In this document: piece by piece, positions 6,187 through 8,593 of the stretch
How positions within the stretch are numbered: the first letter of the stretch is position 1
Layout: each line of letters opens with the position of its first letter
DNA from: Fidelibacterota bacterium
GTDB lineage: Bacteria; Fidelibacterota; Fidelibacteria; Fidelibacterales; Fidelibacteraceae
Length of the DNA stretch: 8,593 bases
NCBI GenBank assembly: GCA_023134755.1
Contig: JAGLUM010000410.1
Location: forward strand, 1 to 8,593
Direction: 5' to 3'
The notes under the pieces: model-generated
Database searches by the model: none
Seen by the model: the letters and a program-made list of their open reading frames with translations, nothing else
Told to the model about the DNA's origin: nothing
Made by a program: the position numbers and the translations under genes

Positions 6187-6210
6187 TTAAAAAATCTTGC
6201 CGAGGATAAG
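6137..6210 (+). promoter_or_regulatory. Possible RBS-occluding leader hairpin
   Basis: CTTATCCT (6137-6144) is the exact complement of AGGATAAG (6203-6210), which includes the Shine-Dalgarno of the lipoprotein and touches its ATG. A competing partner, AAGGAT at 6165-6170, can pair with ATCCTT at 6140-6145. The two pairings are mutually exclusive, as in translational attenuators. Evidence is sequence complementarity only. Confidence 0.3.
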
Positions 6211-6852
6211 ATGAAAAAGTTATTTCTATTTAGATTTTTCTTCGCGTTACTTGTATCCATAGCAATCATTTCCTTGAGCGGTTGTAGCGACCCTGCCAAA
6301 GTTGCCTTAAAAACTGCTGATGCTAATAAAGGTATAGCCGCTGTTGAGAAGCTGACCGATCAGTCCGTGCTGGCAAAGGTTGCTGTGGAGGGTAAAAATT
6401 GGAAAGTCCGCGGCGCCGCCACTGATAGGGTGACGGATCAGTCCTTGCTGGCAAAAATTGCTGTGGAAGGTATCTATTCGAATGTCCGCGAACCCGCTGT
6501 TGAGAAGCTGACCGACCCGGCCATGCTGGCAAAGGTTGCTGTGGAGAGTAAGGTTTGGTCAATCCGCGAAGCCGCTGTTGAGAAACTGACCGACCCGGCC
6601 ATGCTGGCAAAGGTTGCTGTGGAGAGTAAGGTTCGGTCAATCCGCGAAGCCGCTGTTGAAAAGCTGACCGATCAGTCCGTGCTGGCAAAGATTGCTGTGG
6701 AGGAGAAGGATTCGGATGTCCGCAAAGCCGCTGTTGAGAAACTGACCGATCAGTTCATGCTGGCAAAGGTTGCTGTGGAGGATGAGAATGCGTTAGTCCG
6801 CGAAGCCGCTCAAAAGAGGTTAAATGCTCTTCGAAAAACGGGGAGGTACTAG
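6211..6852 (+). CDS. Lipoprotein with six 26-residue HEAT-like repeats
   Basis: A 213-residue lipoprotein: signal peptide 1-24, lipobox LSGC with lipidated Cys25. Residues 43-198 are six tandem 26-residue repeats with the pattern AAVEKLTD-x-x-xLAK(V/I)AVE-x7-VR(E/K), plus the start of a seventh. Each repeat should form two helices, as in HEAT-like solenoids that bind proteins. GAGG stands at good distance from the ATG at 6211. The DNA is clearly GC-richer than its surroundings and uses different codons, suggesting a separate origin. It occupies the same place in its unit (right after the arm) as the membrane protein and HEAT lipoprotein pair in the first unit. Partner unknown. Confidence 0.82.
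   Translation: MKKLFLFRFFFALLVSIAIISLSGCSDPAKVALKTADANKGIAAVEKLTDQSVLAKVAVEGKNWKVRGAATDRVTDQSLLAKIAVEGIYSNVREPAVEKLTDPAMLAKVAVESKVWSIREAAVEKLTDPAMLAKVAVESKVRSIREAAVEKLTDQSVLAKIAVEEKDSDVRKAAVEKLTDQFMLAKVAVEDENALVREAAQKRLNALRKTGRY
6337..6804 (+). repeat. Six 78-bp tandem coding repeats
   Basis: Six in-frame units of 78 bp encode the 26-residue repeats. Units 3 and 4 (6493-6570 and 6571-6648) are nearly identical in DNA, differing at only a few positions, which indicates recent duplication or gene conversion. Copy number is likely to vary between strains. Confidence 0.85.
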
Positions 6853-6855
6853 TAG

Positions 6856-6892
6856 ATTGCTATTTTTATTAATACACCTAATCTTATGTTAG
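6856..6892 (+). promoter_or_regulatory. Candidate attI-like cassette leader, copy 2
   Basis: Thirty-six of 37 bases match 953-989 read on the opposite strand. The sequence ends ATGTTAG and continues AC, giving GTTAGAC (6888-6894), a perfect GTTRRRY crossover. The HEPN-type gene starts 15 nt after it and that gene ends in a true attC, so the first cassette would run 6889-7725 (837 bp). No pairing R'' box lies upstream, which favours attI or a fixed leader over an attC. Confidence 0.5.
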
Positions 6893-6909
6893 ACTTGAAG
6901 AGTTAAGCC

Positions 6910-7647
6910 ATGACAAAATTAAGTGAATTGAAAAAAGCGTTCTTCGATGGTGAAAAAGAGGAATCTCTTTTTGAGAAGCCAATTATTCGAATCTTTAAGA
7001 AAAATGAACTCCCAGAATTATTTAAAAAGGTCGATGGACTTGATGATCATAGACTCTTAACTATTGTAACTGCATTGTTAGTCGAGAACAGAATTGACAA
7101 ATTAAATTTTGCATTCTTTCCAAAATATAAACTGTTGTACGAAGATACCAACTTTACTTTTTCGCTAAAAATCAAACTTATAGAGTCTTTGAATGTTATT
7201 CCGCCTTTATTTTGTCATGCTGCTAACTGCCTTAGGCAGATTAGAAATTCATTTGCCCACGATCTTGACTTCGTACATTTTGAAGATCTAAAAAAAGATT
7301 CGAAGACAGAAAAAATTCTTAACAAGCTTATTACTTATGCTTCGCAAGCATATTACTTCGACAAAAAAAATGATAAATCATTATACGATTATTTTAAAAA
7401 TCTTTCATTTTATTGCATAGGTGGCTTGGACGCATATACAAGTAACATAGTGCTATTGCGAGAAACAATATCAGATACTGCTTTTATCGAGAGTTTATAC
7501 GAAGGGGTCAAACAAGAGGAAAAACAATTAATAGATGCAATAGCAAAACTCCCACCAAACAACTATGCTATTGTTGGTAATAAATTAATAATAAATCATG
7601 GAGACGGAAACTCCACTATTCATTTGTTAAAAGAAAACAAAGGCTAA
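6910..7647 (+). CDS. HEPN-like (MltR-type) cassette protein
   Basis: A 245-residue soluble protein. Residues 44-65 (LDDHRLLTIVTALLVENRID) and 82-120, ending IRNSFAHD, follow the layout of the MltR/HEPN-type helical fold. Arg112-Asn113 and His117 in RNSFAH form the Rx4H motif typical of HEPN domains, many of which are metal-independent RNases in toxin-antitoxin or phage-defence systems; MltR members act as regulators. Residues 140-215 are helical and unassigned, and the C-terminus has a predicted beta strand pair (YAIVGNKLIINHGDG). The stop codon lies inside the attC, as in typical cassettes. The weak ribosome site (AAGAG, about 10 nt upstream) makes the start slightly uncertain. No antitoxin-like partner (MNT or Xre) is adjacent. 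RNase activity is inference. Confidence 0.75.
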   Translation: MTKLSELKKAFFDGEKEESLFEKPIIRIFKKNELPELFKKVDGLDDHRLLTIVTALLVENRIDKLNFAFFPKYKLLYEDTNFTFSLKIKLIESLNVIPPLFCHAANCLRQIRNSFAHDLDFVHFEDLKKDSKTEKILNKLITYASQAYYFDKKNDKSLYDYFKNLSFYCIGGLDAYTSNIVLLRETISDTAFIESLYEGVKQEEKQLIDAIAKLPPNNYAIVGNKLIINHGDGNSTIHLLKENKG

Positions 7648-7731
7648 CAAAATGCTTGAGTGGATGCGAAGAACTTCGGCGGCACTGACGCGGCAAGTTC
7701 ATAAGCGCACTACTCAGCTTGATTGTTGGCC
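7642..7731 (+). other. attC recombination site of the HEPN cassette
   Basis: GGCTAACAA at 7642-7650 pairs with TTGTTGGCC at 7723-7731 (nine pairs, one G-T), giving the R''/R' arm with crossover G^TTGGCC after 7725. Inside, TGAGT pairs with ACTCA and is followed by an offset GC, consistent with the L arms and an extrahelical base. The central part can form a further hairpin. The length of about 90 bp is normal for attC. Confidence 0.85.
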
Positions 7732-7752
7732 GCTTAAGAAAGGAGATGGATG

Positions 7753-8343
7753 ATGCGAAAGTCTACCCTGATAATTCTGCTGATTGTCGGAATTGCTATC
7801 ACGGGATGCGGTAAGCGTGGTCAAGATGTGGGGATCAAAGGATACGATCTTAGCTTCCCCCTTCCAGACAGCTGGACGGTAACACAGAATGATACCACGG
7901 ACAAAGGCGCGCTGTGCGTTCTGATCAAACGCGACAGTGGCGAAAGTCATGATCCCACGATCTGTATTTGGGTTGGCAACTACGCCCAGGAGCTTGCCGG
8001 AATGTTTGGTATCAAGCCAGGCATTTTCATGGTCCTTATGGCTGTGAGTGGCGCAGACGACGTGCAGGAGACATTGCGGACTGGCAGATTTGAAATGTCC
8101 TTGGATATCAATCTAAATCAGAAAACGGAGCATACCTTTGTGGATTTCAAGATCTCAGGGTCTGATGTAGCTACGGCAGTAACAGCGATTGATCGGGAGA
8201 ACAAGAACAAGAGCGGAACCTTTTTCACTATTTCGGTAGCAGCAAGCAAAGAATCGATCGACGAGACAAAAGGCATTGCTGACCAACTGGTGACGCATAT
8301 TCTTGCCCAGCTAAACGCTTCCCCAGAGAAGCACAAGAAATGA
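7753..8343 (+). CDS. Cassette lipoprotein, unknown function
   Basis: A 196-residue lipoprotein. Residues 1-18 are a signal peptide ending ITG, with lipidated Cys19. Residues 26-45 (GIKGYDLSFPLPDSWTVTQN) look like the opening of a small alpha/beta domain, reminiscent of PsbP/DUF1795-type proteins that begin with a 'fsl..P.gW' strand, but I cannot confirm membership. The C-terminus is helical and basic (SPEKHKK). Two ATGs occur in frame, at 7750 and 7753. AAGGAG at 7740-7745 is better spaced for 7753. It is the second cassette of this run (7726-8397, 672 bp), GC-richer than the HEPN cassette before it, which shows that the two were acquired separately. Confidence 0.78.
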   Translation: MRKSTLIILLIVGIAITGCGKRGQDVGIKGYDLSFPLPDSWTVTQNDTTDKGALCVLIKRDSGESHDPTICIWVGNYAQELAGMFGIKPGIFMVLMAVSGADDVQETLRTGRFEMSLDINLNQKTEHTFVDFKISGSDVATAVTAIDRENKNKSGTFFTISVAASKESIDETKGIADQLVTHILAQLNASPEKHKK

Positions 8344-8347
8344 CGGC

Positions 8348-8403
8348 CAATAACAGCGTTGAGCGGATGCGGACAAGCCACGCCGCTGATTTAAGCGTTA
8401 TAC
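8348..8403 (+). other. attC recombination site of the lipoprotein cassette
   Basis: ATAAC at 8350-8354 pairs with GTTAT at 8397-8401. GTTATAC fits GTTRRRY, with crossover after G8397. AGCGG pairs with CCGCT as L''/L', followed by an extrahelical G, around a TGCGG-ACAAG-CCACG centre. The short length, near 56 bp, matches small attC sites. The centre nearly equals that of the degenerate site at 165-226. It is the last attC before the non-cassette DNA at 8404. Confidence 0.8.
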
Positions 8404-8430
8404 CGAGATCATCTAACCTTTATCGAGATG

Positions 8431-8457
8431 TGACCTTCCTCTATTATTCAGACAGTT
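8431..8457 (+). repeat. Solitary IS3-like terminal motif, copy 3
   Basis: TGACCTTCCTC at 8431 and TTCAGACAGTT ending at 8457, a variant of the motif at 1116 and 2141. It lies 27 nt after the last attC and leads directly into the 143-bp repeat. No matching opposite end or transposase is visible. Confidence 0.35.
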
Positions 8458-8517
8458 GCATGTGTTCTCCCGCTCGCATTATTTAGCTTTTTCTACAAAA
8501 TTATTGCCCAAATAAAC

Positions 8518-8545
8518 AAACACCCCGACATACATCAGGGTGTTT
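8518..8545 (-). terminator. Intrinsic terminator downstream of tRNA-Phe, copy 2
   Basis: Same 11-bp stem and T-rich tail as at 2228-2255, placed 5 nt beyond the tRNA 3' end on the minus strand. Confidence 0.75.
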
Positions 8546-8550
8546 AAAAG

Positions 8551-8593
8551 TGGCTCCGGCCGGAATTGAACCAGCGACACAGGGATTTTCAGT
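8551..8593 (-). tRNA. tRNA-Phe (GAA), 3' part at window edge
   Basis: Identical to the fragment at 2261-2303: anticodon loop CTGAAAA, T arm GCTGG/CCGGC, acceptor CGGAGCC, discriminator A, no CCA. The window ends one base past the anticodon loop, so this may be either the intact, restored tRNA-Phe gene or another displaced 3' half. Confidence 0.65.

Larger units (their letters stand above)
8451..8593. repeat. 143-bp direct repeat, right copy
   Basis: Identical by eye to 2161-2303. The repeat is cut by the end of the window, so it is unknown whether identity continues into a further 191-bp arm or into a complete tRNA-Phe gene. Confidence 0.9.

Noticed and set aside
6323..6688. 121-codon minus-strand open frame with Arg/Pro/Gln-rich repeats
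   Set aside because: It is the antisense of the tandem-repeat lipoprotein; its repeats simply mirror the 78-bp coding units and there is no ribosome site.
6337..6804. CRISPR array or satellite DNA
   Set aside because: The 78-bp period is in frame, has no unique spacers, and encodes clear protein repeats after a lipoprotein signal peptide.
7714..7950. Minus-strand frame across the second attC
   Set aside because: Overlaps both an attC and the start of a well-supported lipoprotein gene and lacks a ribosome site.

Overview
This AT-rich, mosaic bacterial window contains no recombinase gene but many recombination sites. The organism cannot be named. tRNA remnants without an encoded CCA, Shine-Dalgarno starts, numerous lipoproteins and an outer-membrane-protein fragment point to an uncultured Gram-negative, possibly of the Bacteroidota/FCB type (low confidence). 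An integron cassette system is supported by two well-formed attC sites and a third degenerate one.

Layout. (1) Positions 1-990, minus strand: a cassette run made of a candidate attI-like leader (953-989), an unknown gene (309-884), a degenerate attC (165-226) and a second gene running off the left edge. (2) 990-2160: AT-rich DNA with a transglutaminase-like lipoprotein gene and two solitary IS3-like terminal motifs. (3) 2161-5841, first unit: a 3' half of tRNA-Phe with its terminator on the minus strand, then a conserved 191-bp arm, then cargo. The cargo is a coiled-coil membrane protein translationally coupled to a HEAT-repeat lipoprotein, followed by a convergent minus-strand block (secreted protein, zinc-ribbon membrane protein, truncated outer-membrane protein). 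(4) 5842-8450, second unit: a 3' half of an elongator tRNA-Met, a second copy of the 191-bp arm in the same register, a repeat lipoprotein, then a second attI-like leader and two cassettes (a HEPN-type protein and a lipoprotein), each closed by an attC. (5) 8451-8593: the 143-bp tRNA-Phe/terminator segment appears again and the window ends one base past the anticodon loop.

The main observation is that 2261-8593 reads as a series of cargo units, each opened by a tRNA 3' half and a conserved arm. The arm begins exactly 14 nt from the anticodon loop of two different tRNAs (GAA and CAT anticodons). This suggests related non-autonomous integrative elements sharing one arm but targeting different tRNA genes. 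A cassette-type integron run, with a leader shared with an inverted run about 5.9 kb away, is nested in the second unit. Most cargo products carry export signals (five lipoproteins or secreted proteins, two membrane proteins), and one cassette encodes a HEPN-like protein, a fold common in RNA-targeting defence and stress systems. Any defence role remains inference.
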